Positions 1-7,373 of a DNA stretch of 64,000 nt are shown in pieces (the stretch's first letter is position 1; every line of letters starts with the position of its first letter). The stretch comes from Candidatus Gastranaerophilales bacterium (lineage in GTDB: Bacteria > Cyanobacteriota > Vampirovibrionia > Gastranaerophilales > CAJFVJ01). The notes below the pieces were generated by a model. That model saw nothing but the letters and a program-made list of their open reading frames with translations, made no database searches and was not told where the DNA came from. A program made the position numbers and the translations under genes. Location: assembly GCA_944323485.1 (NCBI GenBank), contig CALUSR010000004.1, forward strand, positions 186,001-250,000, written 5' to 3'.

Positions 1-55
1 CAAATATTCTTTATAAAAAAATTATAGGACAAAACTTTTTTAAAGACAGAAAATT

Positions 56-99
56 AAGTTTACGTCATAATTAATGTTTAAGTTTATGTCATTATTAAT
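56..99. repeat. Pair of 20-bp direct repeats with TTTACG-type boxes
   Basis: Two near-identical 20-bp units lie at 56-75 and 80-99 (18 of 20 bases match, 24-bp period), each with the core TTTA(C/T)GTCAT. Weaker boxes of the same kind follow: TTTACGCATT from 117 and TTTACGTGAA from 145. The array sits directly upstream of the gene at 204. Iterated boxes before a gene whose product may bind DNA suggest an operator or iteron-like array, but the role is inferred only. Confidence 0.5.
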
Positions 100-130
100 T
101 AAAAAACTTCTTAATATTTACGCATTATTT

Positions 131-170
131 TTAACATAAAAATATTTACGTGAATATATTTTTATGTTAA
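131..170. promoter_or_regulatory. Perfect 15-bp inverted repeat before the gene at 204
   Basis: Arms 131-145 and 156-170 are perfect reverse complements, separated by 10 bp that hold the box TTTACGTGAA. The 40-bp palindrome ends 33 bp upstream of the start at 204. It could be an operator for a dimeric regulator or a stem in the 5' leader. It has no run of T in the right place, so a terminator is unlikely. Confidence 0.5.
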
Positions 171-203
171 AATTTAAACATAAAATAAGAAAGGATTTGC
201 AAA

Positions 204-803
204 ATGGATATAGAAACACAATCAATCTTAGACCCGTCAAGGCTAGAAAAACTCTTACAAGAAGCCGAAGCAGAGCTATCAAAAATCAAACCAGAAATAG
301 AATATCTGGAAGAATGCGTAAAAAAAATACATGCACTAAAAGAAAAAGAACATAAACTAAACTCTTTAATTATTAGCCTTAAAAGTATTCAAGGTTCTTT
401 TGACACAAACATAAATATAGACATAAATAATTCATATATTCAAACCCAAAATACGACTACAAAACAACTTAACAAAATAGACACAATTTATCAAAATGAA
501 CGTAAAATATTTATACCGGAAGTTGCGTTAAATGACGTCAAAAAATCACTCAGAACAAAAAATAATTTGAACTACGAAATTTATAAAGCTGTTGTATTCA
601 ACACCGGCACAGCAACAACAGAGCAGATAAAAGAATACCTGGTAAAAAATAAAATAAAACAGCCCAAAACACAAAAAGGATTTGAAAATACAGAATTGAA
701 GGAAATATCTTCAAGGGCAAATTATCTTGTGAGAAAAAATCTTCTCATATCACTTACCCCCGGAGTGTTTTCTACCGTTTACGGCTGGAGTGAAGCGGAA
801 TAA
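204..803 (+). CDS. Hypothetical coiled-coil protein with winged-helix-like C-terminus
   Basis: A 199-residue protein of unknown function. The start is supported by the Shine-Dalgarno AAGGA at 191-195. Residues 5-60 are rich in Glu, Lys and Leu and look like a coiled coil; residues 60-105 are a polar linker rich in Asn and Thr. Residues 125-195 (GTATTEQIKEYL, later SRANYLVRKNLL and TPGVFS) have the pattern of a winged-helix domain: helix, recognition helix, then a beta wing. No signal peptide or membrane segment is seen. A DNA-binding dimer acting on the boxes and palindrome just upstream is a reasonable inference, not shown. No family was recognised. Confidence 0.6.
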   Translation: MDIETQSILDPSRLEKLLQEAEAELSKIKPEIEYLEECVKKIHALKEKEHKLNSLIISLKSIQGSFDTNINIDINNSYIQTQNTTTKQLNKIDTIYQNERKIFIPEVALNDVKKSLRTKNNLNYEIYKAVVFNTGTATTEQIKEYLVKNKIKQPKTQKGFENTELKEISSRANYLVRKNLLISLTPGVFSTVYGWSEAE

Positions 804-911
804 ATCATCTCTATTGCTTTAGTGGATAATAGAAACTCTACCAATGAAAAGCCTTGTCTTAGCTTCTACAATTTTAGTGGTACATACACACAGTTAGAAG
901 AGAGAGAGACA

Positions 912-1577
912 ATGGAAGGCAAAACAAAAATTCTTATGGTCGAAGATCACAAACTTCTAAGAATGGGGCTGAAATCCATACTCGAAAAATATCCATCAAT
1001 TGAAGTTATAGGAGAAGCTGAGGATGGCGAAGAAGCCATAGAAATGGCAAAACGCCTGAAACCCGATGTAATTCTCATGGACATAGGTCTCCCAAAAATA
1101 GATGGTCTTCAGGCTACAAAAAAAATAAAAGAATCAAACCCTAATATAAAAATAATAATACTAACATCGCATACGGACAGAAAAGATGTCCTTCAAGCTA
1201 TATCTTACGGCGCAAGTGCTTATGCTGTGAAAGATATAAAAACAGACTACCTCATTATGGTAATCAATTCTGTAAAAGAGGGCGCTATATGGTTTGATCC
1301 GGCTATTGCACCTATTGTACGTTCAAAAAATATGTCAGACTCATCAGATAAAGTAAGCTCCCGTTCCGCATTCAAAGCAGAACATGCTAACCTTACAGAA
1401 AGAGAATATGAAGTCTTAAAACTCGTCGTAGACGGTCGTTCAAATGCAGAAATTGCAGATGAACTCAAAATAAGCGAACATACAGCAAAAGCCCATGTTT
1501 GCAATATTATCCAAAAACTGGTTGTGGATGACAGAACACAGGCTGCAGTTAAAGCAATAAAAGAAGGACTTGTCTAA
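912..1577 (+). CDS. NarL/FixJ-family response regulator (orphan)
   Basis: Two-domain regulator of 221 residues. The receiver domain (about 6-120) has the acidic pair E11/D12, phospho-acceptor D57 in LMDIGLP and a K in the VKD motif near residue 110. The LuxR-type HTH (about 155-220) begins LTEREYEVLKL and contains SEHTAKAHVCNII. The open frame extends upstream to a GTG at 822, but the ATG at 912 follows a purine-rich GAGAGAGA and matches the family N-terminus, so I start there. It is a close paralogue of the regulator at 61913 (same AHVCNI helix and DDRTQAA tail). No kinase lies beside it, so its partner is unknown. Confidence 0.9.
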   Translation: MEGKTKILMVEDHKLLRMGLKSILEKYPSIEVIGEAEDGEEAIEMAKRLKPDVILMDIGLPKIDGLQATKKIKESNPNIKIIILTSHTDRKDVLQAISYGASAYAVKDIKTDYLIMVINSVKEGAIWFDPAIAPIVRSKNMSDSSDKVSSRSAFKAEHANLTEREYEVLKLVVDGRSNAEIADELKISEHTAKAHVCNIIQKLVVDDRTQAAVKAIKEGLV

Positions 1578-1579
1578 CC

Positions 1580-2656
1580 CTAATCACGATCTATATCGTG
1601 AAAAGAGTGAACTTCAGGCTCATGATAATGATGCTCATGCGAGGCATCAAGAACTGAAAAGAAATTTGAAATTCGCAAAACTATTGCCATAAATATCAAC
1701 AAAAGCGCTATAACGGTAAAATATAAATTCTGTGAATGGACAAATATTGCAGCTATTGCACCTGCTGATACTGCCGTTACAACAAATACAAAAACAGTAT
1801 TGTTATGAGAAACCCCAAGGTGAATGAGTTTATGATGAATATGCTCGGAATCCGCTTTAAAGGGGTTTTTCCCTTTTAAAATTCTCCTGAGTACTGCATA
1901 TGTTATGTCTAATATAGGCACGGCAAAAATAAATATAGGAAGAAAGACGCTGAATGTAACGGTCTTCATCAACCCGACAACAGACAGAGAAGCAAGCGTA
2001 AATCCGGTAAACAACGCCCCTGAATCACCCATAAAAATCTTCGCAGGATTAAAATTGAACAAAAGAAAACCAATCATCGCTCCTGCCAAAATTACCGCCA
2101 ATAGTGCCGCAATAGGTTGAGGATGAACTGTAGAAACAGCCAGCACAGCAAGAGAAACAGCTCCGATAGCGGATACTGTTCCGGCTAAACCATCTACGCC
2201 ATCAATAAAGTTCATAGCATTGCTTAATCCGACTATCCATATTAAGGTAATAGGAATGGCAAATATTCCAAGGTGTATAACAGACCCGAAGGGATTCCAC
2301 AGCTCGTCTATCCTTACACCGAGCAAAACAGCTATCAGAGCAGCACCAAACTGAATAAATAACTTGTACTTCGGAGGTAAATCATAGATATCATCAACAA
2401 GCCCCATCAAAAAAATTATGCTTCCTCCGATGAGAATACCTGATAACCCGTTGCCATAAGGATATTTTGTGAATAGAACAATCATAAAGAATGATATAAT
2501 CGTTCCTAACCAAATTGCAACCCCGCCAAGACGCGGTATAGGCTCTTTGTGTATCTTTCTTGAATTTGGCATATCAACATAGCCTCTCGAAAGGCAAAAA
2601 GCCCGTACCTGAGGAACAATTAATACTGTAACAACAAAAGCTATTACAAAACCCAA
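1580..2656 (-). CDS. WecA/TagO/MraY-type phospho-sugar transferase
   Basis: Glycosyltransferase family 4 membrane enzyme, expected to move a HexNAc-1-phosphate from UDP-sugar to undecaprenyl phosphate and so start a lipid-linked polysaccharide. Family motifs are clear: NAMNFIDGVDGLAG (catalytic Asp cluster), FMGDSGALFTGF and the HIHHKL box, among about ten hydrophobic helices; 358 residues is normal length. It lies 38 bp behind glyA, whose stop overlaps an AGGAG. The start is uncertain: TTG at 2656 has no close ribosome site, while an in-frame ATT at 2683, about 8 nt after AGGAG, would add nine residues. MraY itself is less likely, because the sequence is closer to the WecA/TagO branch. Confidence 0.88.
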   Translation of the reverse strand: MGFVIAFVVTVLIVPQVRAFCLSRGYVDMPNSRKIHKEPIPRLGGVAIWLGTIISFFMIVLFTKYPYGNGLSGILIGGSIIFLMGLVDDIYDLPPKYKLFIQFGAALIAVLLGVRIDELWNPFGSVIHLGIFAIPITLIWIVGLSNAMNFIDGVDGLAGTVSAIGAVSLAVLAVSTVHPQPIAALLAVILAGAMIGFLLFNFNPAKIFMGDSGALFTGFTLASLSVVGLMKTVTFSVFLPIFIFAVPILDITYAVLRRILKGKNPFKADSEHIHHKLIHLGVSHNNTVFVFVVTAVSAGAIAAIFVHSQNLYFTVIALLLIFMAIVLRISNFFSVLDASHEHHYHEPEVHSFHDIDRD

Positions 2657-2694
2657 TATATGAAGTTCATTAATGTTTAAAATAGTTCTTTCTC

Positions 2695-3939
2695 CTATAA
2701 ATTCGGATATAGCGGATATTTTTTACAAAGAGACATGGAGCGCTCTTTCAATGATTTAAGAACTTCTTCATTGTCATGATTTTTGATTGCCTCGGCTATA
2801 ATTTGACCGACCTCAACCATATCATCTTCCTTAAAGCCTCTTGTCGTAACAGCAGGGGTTCCTATTCTTATTCCGCTTGTAACAAAAGGACTTTGAGGGT
2901 CATTAGGAACAGTATTCTTATTCGCGGTAATTCCTACTTTTTCAAGCATATTAGCCATATCTTTTCCTGTAAGCCCTAATTTTCTCAAATCAATTGTCAT
3001 AAGATGATTATCAGTTCCGCCGCTTACAATATCAATTCCGTTATCCATAAGCGTCTGTGCAAGAGTTTTGGCATTTTTTACAACCTGCTTTGCATAATCA
3101 GTAAATGAAGGTTCAAGAGCTTCTTTGAGCGCAACCGCTTTAGCAGCAATAATATGTTCAAGAGGACCTCCCTGAATGCCGGGGAATACAGCTTTATCAA
3201 TACCGAGTGCATGTTCTTCATCGCACATAATCATGCCGCCTCTCGGACCTCTTAGTGTCTTGTGAGTTGTTGTTGTTACAAAATGAGCATAACCGGCAGG
3301 CGATGGATGAACACCTGTTGCAACAAGAGCGGCAATATGAGCTATATCAGCCATCAAATATGCGCCAACTTTATCTGCTATCTCTCTGAATCTTTTGAAA
3401 TCAATAATTCTCGGATAATTGCTGGCACCGCAGATTATCAACTTCGGTCTATGCTCAAGCGCCATTTTTTCTACATTATCATAGTCAATATATCCGTTTT
3501 CATCAACGCCGTAGCTTACAACATTGAAATATAATCCGGAAAAATTCACCGGCGACCCGTGTGTAAGATGCCCCCCGTTTGATAAATCCATACCAAGAAT
3601 TGTATCACCGGGTTTCAATGCATAAAGAAATACCGCCATATTTGCCTGTGCCCCGCTGTGAGGCTGGACATTCACATGAGGCATATTAAAGAGCTTCTTT
3701 GCTCTTTCCTGTGCCAAAGCTTCTATTTTATCAACAACTTCGCATCCGTTATAAAAACGTTTTCCCGGTTTTCCTTCTGCATATTTATTAGTCAAAACAG
3801 TTCCTGCTGCCGCCATAACAGCTTCAGATACAATATTTTCACTGGCAATTAACTCAATTGTCGTTCTCTGTCTTTCAAGTTCATCAGATATAAGTTCTGC
3901 AACTTCTCTATCCGTATCAGCTATTTTATTTGTTTCCAT
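2695..3939 (-). CDS. glyA: Serine hydroxymethyltransferase
   Basis: PLP enzyme that interconverts serine and glycine while loading tetrahydrofolate with a one-carbon unit, in the cytosol. Motifs include [11 protein letters not shown] near the N-terminus, [15 protein letters not shown], and the PLP-lysine motif [14 protein letters not shown] (K227 from this start); length (414) fits. The frame opens at 3948, but that ATG abuts the GGAG; the ATG at 3939 sits 9 nt from it and is the better start. Followed on the same strand by the WecA/TagO-type gene. A 331-bp AT-rich gap separates it from the divergent HEAT gene. Confidence 0.96.
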   Translation of the reverse strand: METNKIADTDREVAELISDELERQRTTIELIASENIVSEAVMAAAGTVLTNKYAEGKPGKRFYNGCEVVDKIEALAQERAKKLFNMPHVNVQPHSGAQANMAVFLYALKPGDTILGMDLSNGGHLTHGSPVNFSGLYFNVVSYGVDENGYIDYDNVEKMALEHRPKLIICGASNYPRIIDFKRFREIADKVGAYLMADIAHIAALVATGVHPSPAGYAHFVTTTTHKTLRGPRGGMIMCDEEHALGIDKAVFPGIQGGPLEHIIAAKAVALKEALEPSFTDYAKQVVKNAKTLAQTLMDNGIDIVSGGTDNHLMTIDLRKLGLTGKDMANMLEKVGITANKNTVPNDPQSPFVTSGIRIGTPAVTTRGFKEDDMVEVGQIIAEAIKNHDNEEVLKSLKERSMSLCKKYPLYPNL

Positions 3940-4270
3940 CAACATCATCTCCGCAGGTCCTCATAATTGTGTCCTATATATATTTTCTATGAAAAAACGT
4001 TTAATGTACAAAATATGTACTTTTTTTAAGTAAAGATAAAATCTAAAAAATCTAAAAAAAAATAAATAAATATTAAAAACTCAAAAATACAATGTTTTTA
4101 CATAAGATATCTTATTGGTATATTTCTTCTAGATATATTTTCTTGTAAAGAATTTGTAAAAAAGATTTTTTTTTGCAAAAATTTTTGGAAATTTTTATTG
4201 ATATGATTTCTTTTTTAAGATAACTTTTATGTATATATGTTAACAAAAAATTATCTGATAGAGCCTGCTG
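3940..4270. other. AT-rich divergent intergenic region with palindromes
   Basis: This 331-bp gap between glyA and the HEAT-repeat gene has no credible coding frame. It must hold promoters for both. Visible symmetry: ATAAGATATCTTAT at 4102-4115 is a perfect 14-bp palindrome, and GTACA/TGTAC arms flank AAATA near 4007-4021. Long A and T runs suggest curved DNA. No glycine riboswitch core or tRNA-like fold was recognised. Confidence 0.5.
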
Positions 4271-5224
4271 ATGCCTCAATACGACAAAAAAAGTTTAAAA
4301 CACTTAGCAGATCAATTCAAAATTTCCTCTGGGCTGGATAGCGTACAGCACATAGAGCTTCTTGACCAAATTAAGCAGTATCCCCAACAGGAAGCCGTAC
4401 AAATTATTAACTACTTCGCATCTATAGAAACGAATCCTGATATCTTATACTACCTTTTGAAAAGGATTGAAGCATATAAAGATCCCTCATCAATAGATGT
4501 TCTGAGCGATTTATTACTTTCAAAAAGCGGAAACGCCCATATTGTCGAAAATATGAGCCAGTATGTAAAAATACGTTCTCTTGCCGCCAAGGTTTTAAGC
4601 TCATTCAAAGATAATAAAGCAGTACTTCCTTTGTTATACATCCTGAACAGCAAAGAAGAAGACTACAAACTCCGCCTCAACTGTGCGGAGGCACTCGGCA
4701 AACTCGGAAATAACTACGCTGTATCACCTCTTATAGATATAGTTTCTGATAAAACAGAACAATCTATCTACCTCAAAGAATCAGCTACAAAGGCTCTTGG
4801 GATGATTGGAGATATGAGAGCGGTAGAGCCGCTGGTTGCGATTCTTGAGTCAAATGAAAGTTTTATCAGCAAATTTAGTTTTCTTAAAGAAAGAATTCTT
4901 GAAACTCTAAGAAAAATAGGGTCAAAAGATGATAGAACCTTTAAAGCAATTAAAAAATCTCTTCTCGATAATTCTCCTTTTGTCAGAATTGATGCAATAG
5001 AAGCTCTCTCGGAACTTGACGATGACAGAGTTATCCCACTCATAGAAGACCGTCTGTTTGATGAGGATGAAGAAGTGGCAAAAAGTGCAGTTGTTGCATT
5101 ATATAATATTCTTGGAGAAGAATACTTATTTGAGATGAGAAGACGTCCTGATATACCGCTGTGTTGTATAGAAGAAGCTGAAGCAATATTAGATGATAAT
5201 GAAGATGAATACAATGAAGACTAA
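4271..5224 (+). CDS. HEAT-repeat (PBS-lyase-type) scaffold protein
   Basis: A 317-residue all-helical repeat protein. From about residue 100 the pattern A..LG.lgd..av.pLi.il repeats (LRLNCAEALGKLGN, LKESATKALGMIGD, VRIDAIEALSELDD, VAKSAVVALYNILG), which is the PBS-lyase HEAT family. Such proteins act as protein-binding scaffolds; the enzyme function of true phycobilin lyases is not implied. No signal peptide. First gene of an apparent operon with queC, DUF366 and the SPOR gene; its 3' end overlaps the queC start. The ribosome site is weak (GAGCC). Confidence 0.85.
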   Translation: MPQYDKKSLKHLADQFKISSGLDSVQHIELLDQIKQYPQQEAVQIINYFASIETNPDILYYLLKRIEAYKDPSSIDVLSDLLLSKSGNAHIVENMSQYVKIRSLAAKVLSSFKDNKAVLPLLYILNSKEEDYKLRLNCAEALGKLGNNYAVSPLIDIVSDKTEQSIYLKESATKALGMIGDMRAVEPLVAILESNESFISKFSFLKERILETLRKIGSKDDRTFKAIKKSLLDNSPFVRIDAIEALSELDDDRVIPLIEDRLFDEDEEVAKSAVVALYNILGEEYLFEMRRRPDIPLCCIEEAEAILDDNEDEYNED

Positions 5225-5906
5225 AAAATCAATAATCCTGCTCTCATCAGGTCTTGATTCTGCTGTGAGCCTTGCCCTTTTGAAAGAATCTTATAACATC
5301 AAACTTGCCCTGACATTTGACTACGGGCAAAAAGCCGCAAAAAAAGAGCTGGAAGCATCAAAAAAACTCTGTGACTACTATCAAACAGAGCAAAAAATCT
5401 TATCAATAAACTGGCTGAAAGATATAACAAAAACATCTCTTTTAAATGAAGAAGAAAATATTCCGGCTCCTGATATCGAAGAGATTGATAACATTGATAA
5501 GTCGGTAAAAACAGCTAAAAATGTGTGGGTGCCAAACAGAAACGGACTTTTTTTAAATATTGCAGCAAGTTTTGCTGATGCAGATAATTTTACTCATATA
5601 ATCTTCGGAGCAAACAAAGAAGAAGGAACAACATTCCCTGATAATACACAGGAGTTTATTGAGAGAATAAATAAAACATTTGAATACTCAACTCTCCAAC
5701 AGCCAAAAGTTATTGCACCTTTGATAGATTTTGATAAAACAGAAATAGTTAAAAAAGCTCTTGAAATAAACTTTCCCTTCGAGCTTATACAAAGTTGTTA
5801 TTTCTCAAAAGAAAAGCATTGCGGAAAATGTGAATCTTGTATAAGATTAAAAAGAGCATTAATAAATAATAATGCTGAAGATATTTTAGGAAAAATTTTT
5901 GAATGA
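5214..5906 (+). CDS. queC: 7-cyano-7-deazaguanine synthase
   Basis: ATP-dependent enzyme that turns 7-carboxy-7-deazaguanine into preQ0 for queuosine tRNA modification. The PP-loop SSGLDSA (residues 11-17) replaces the more usual SGGxDS with a Ser. The C-terminal zinc site is present as SCYFSKEKHCGKCESC, giving the expected Cys cluster. The frame runs back to 5193, but MKTKKS at 5214 matches the family start and lies after GAAGA; it overlaps the HEAT gene by 11 nt. It overlaps DUF366 by an ATGA. No other queuosine gene is in the window. Confidence 0.93.
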   Translation: MKTKKSIILLSSGLDSAVSLALLKESYNIKLALTFDYGQKAAKKELEASKKLCDYYQTEQKILSINWLKDITKTSLLNEEENIPAPDIEEIDNIDKSVKTAKNVWVPNRNGLFLNIAASFADADNFTHIIFGANKEEGTTFPDNTQEFIERINKTFEYSTLQQPKVIAPLIDFDKTEIVKKALEINFPFELIQSCYFSKEKHCGKCESCIRLKRALINNNAEDILGKIFE

Positions 5907-6463
5907 AGAGTGCATATATAAACAAAGAGATTACATATACAGGCGCAGAACTTGCCCCTCATTGGATATATAAAAATCATAACCTGCAGGGTGATGCTAT
6001 TGTGGCATTTGAGGGTAAATGTGATGTAGCACTCTCAGAGATGGTAGATATTGCTGATGTTATTGAAAACAGCCCTATATACAGCGAAAGAATGCTGAAT
6101 TTCATCATTGAACATTTCAATATGCCGCTTCTTGAAGGTGTCTCAAGACAAAGACTTTTTGTTTGTATAATCAAAGAACAGGTTGAAAAAGCAACAGGTT
6201 TGCATCTTGAAAGAGATGGAGATGATTTGTTTTTTAACGGTGGAAAACTCTCCGTTTCTATAGCAACAAAATCACCGACTTCAGTACTAATACATACGGC
6301 ACTGAATATTATATCGGATAACACCCCGGTTAATGCTGCAGGACTAAGCAGTGAAATGAATTTTTTCGACATAAAAGAGCTTGCATACAGTATTTTGAAT
6401 GCATACACAAAAGAACATGAAGAAATAATAATGGCGTCGACAAAAGTAAGAGGAGTTATTTAG
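5903..6463 (+). CDS. DUF366 family protein
   Basis: A 186-residue protein matching the DUF366 family by its opening KEITYTGAELAPHWIY, the motif GDAIVAFEGKCDV, and SPIYSERMLNFIIEHF; length is typical. Biochemical function is not known to me. It is soluble with no signal peptide. The start ATG overlaps the queC stop (ATGA), so the two are translationally coupled, hinting at a role near preQ0/queuosine or tRNA modification. Only 4 nt separate it from the SPOR gene. Confidence 0.82.
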   Translation: MKSAYINKEITYTGAELAPHWIYKNHNLQGDAIVAFEGKCDVALSEMVDIADVIENSPIYSERMLNFIIEHFNMPLLEGVSRQRLFVCIIKEQVEKATGLHLERDGDDLFFNGGKLSVSIATKSPTSVLIHTALNIISDNTPVNAAGLSSEMNFFDIKELAYSILNAYTKEHEEIIMASTKVRGVI

Positions 6464-6467
6464 GGAT

Positions 6468-7235
6468 ATGGTAAACTACGACGACTACGACTATGACTAC
6501 AATCAACCGCCAAAAAAGAAAAAAACAAAAAAGAAAAAAAATAACGTTGCAAAATTGTTGTTTATATTCATATCAACATTCTTTGGAGTGCTGATTATAT
6601 TTCTGCTGCTGGCAAAAATGTTAACACCCGCTGTTGATATTCCTGAAGTTGCAAGCGGCAACAATAATCTGCCTCAGCCTTCTGAGGAAGACTCTTTTAG
6701 ACAGAGAATTGATTCAAGTCTTGTTGATATTTTTAACGACGAAAAATTTCCTCAGGCACTCGTTCCTAATGAGGACCAAAGCCAAAAGCAACAGGATGAC
6801 AGCTCTGAAGATAAAACAGCAGAGCCGAATGATAATCAAACACAACCTCAAAATCCATTCGATGATGACTTTTTTAAAGATGATTATAATAAAACATCCG
6901 AAAATGCAACAGATACATCAAACACGCAAAGAGAGTCAGTTCCAATACCGCCGGCACCTGTTCCTGGTCCAAAGCAAATAGAACCGGCACAACCGCAGAA
7001 AATAATAGCGCCGACATATAAAGTATTGGTTGGTTCTTTTGCAACGCCTGAAGAAGCTAGACTTCTTGCAAAAGAAATGACTTCTGACGGTTACAGTGTT
7101 ACTCCGTTCATAAGACTAATCAACGGCAAATATGCGGTACAAGCAGGCTCATTCAACGATGTGGAAAGAGCAAGAGCAACTGCAAATACTCTAAACCACT
7201 ATTATGACGGTGTAAAAATCATCGAAGAATTCTAA
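6468..7235 (+). CDS. SPOR-domain inner-membrane protein
   Basis: A 255-residue bitopic protein: an Asp/Tyr-rich then Lys-rich cytosolic tail (1-28), one membrane helix (about 29-51), a long Pro/Gln/Asp-rich periplasmic linker, and a C-terminal SPOR domain (about 180-255) with YKVLVGSFATPEEA and YAVQAGSF. SPOR domains bind denuded septal peptidoglycan, so a place at the division site is likely. It ends the HEAT-queC-DUF366 operon. The layout resembles FtsN or DedD, but assignment to either is not supported. Confidence 0.88.
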   Translation: MVNYDDYDYDYNQPPKKKKTKKKKNNVAKLLFIFISTFFGVLIIFLLLAKMLTPAVDIPEVASGNNNLPQPSEEDSFRQRIDSSLVDIFNDEKFPQALVPNEDQSQKQQDDSSEDKTAEPNDNQTQPQNPFDDDFFKDDYNKTSENATDTSNTQRESVPIPPAPVPGPKQIEPAQPQKIIAPTYKVLVGSFATPEEARLLAKEMTSDGYSVTPFIRLINGKYAVQAGSFNDVERARATANTLNHYYDGVKIIEEF

Positions 7236-7322
7236 CAAGTTGAATATACCTCAAAACCTTATTGTGCAGAGCTTTTGACCACATGTTTACAAATAGTTCC
7301 ATTCAACTTGACACAGCACAAT
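7236..7322 (+). promoter_or_regulatory. Interlocked inverted repeats (pseudoknot-like) before the GH13 gene
   Basis: CAAGTTGAAT (7236-7245) pairs perfectly with ATTCAACTTG (7301-7310), and ATTGTGC (7261-7267) pairs perfectly with GCACAAT (7316-7322). The second pair interlocks with the first, the topology of an H-type pseudoknot. It lies between the SPOR stop and the start at 7374. No known riboswitch class was recognised; chance pairing in AT-rich DNA is possible. Confidence 0.35.
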
Positions 7323-7373
7323 TTTTTAAAAAATAATATTTAAATAACTCAAGAAAGATTGCAGGTAGAAAAT

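Noticed and set aside
4116-5213. preQ1 riboswitch near queC
   Set aside because: queC starts inside the preceding gene, and no preQ1-type aptamer was seen before the operon.
4768-5214. 148-residue frame antisense to the HEAT-repeat gene
   Set aside because: Ser/Ile-rich mirror of the HEAT repeats; no independent support.
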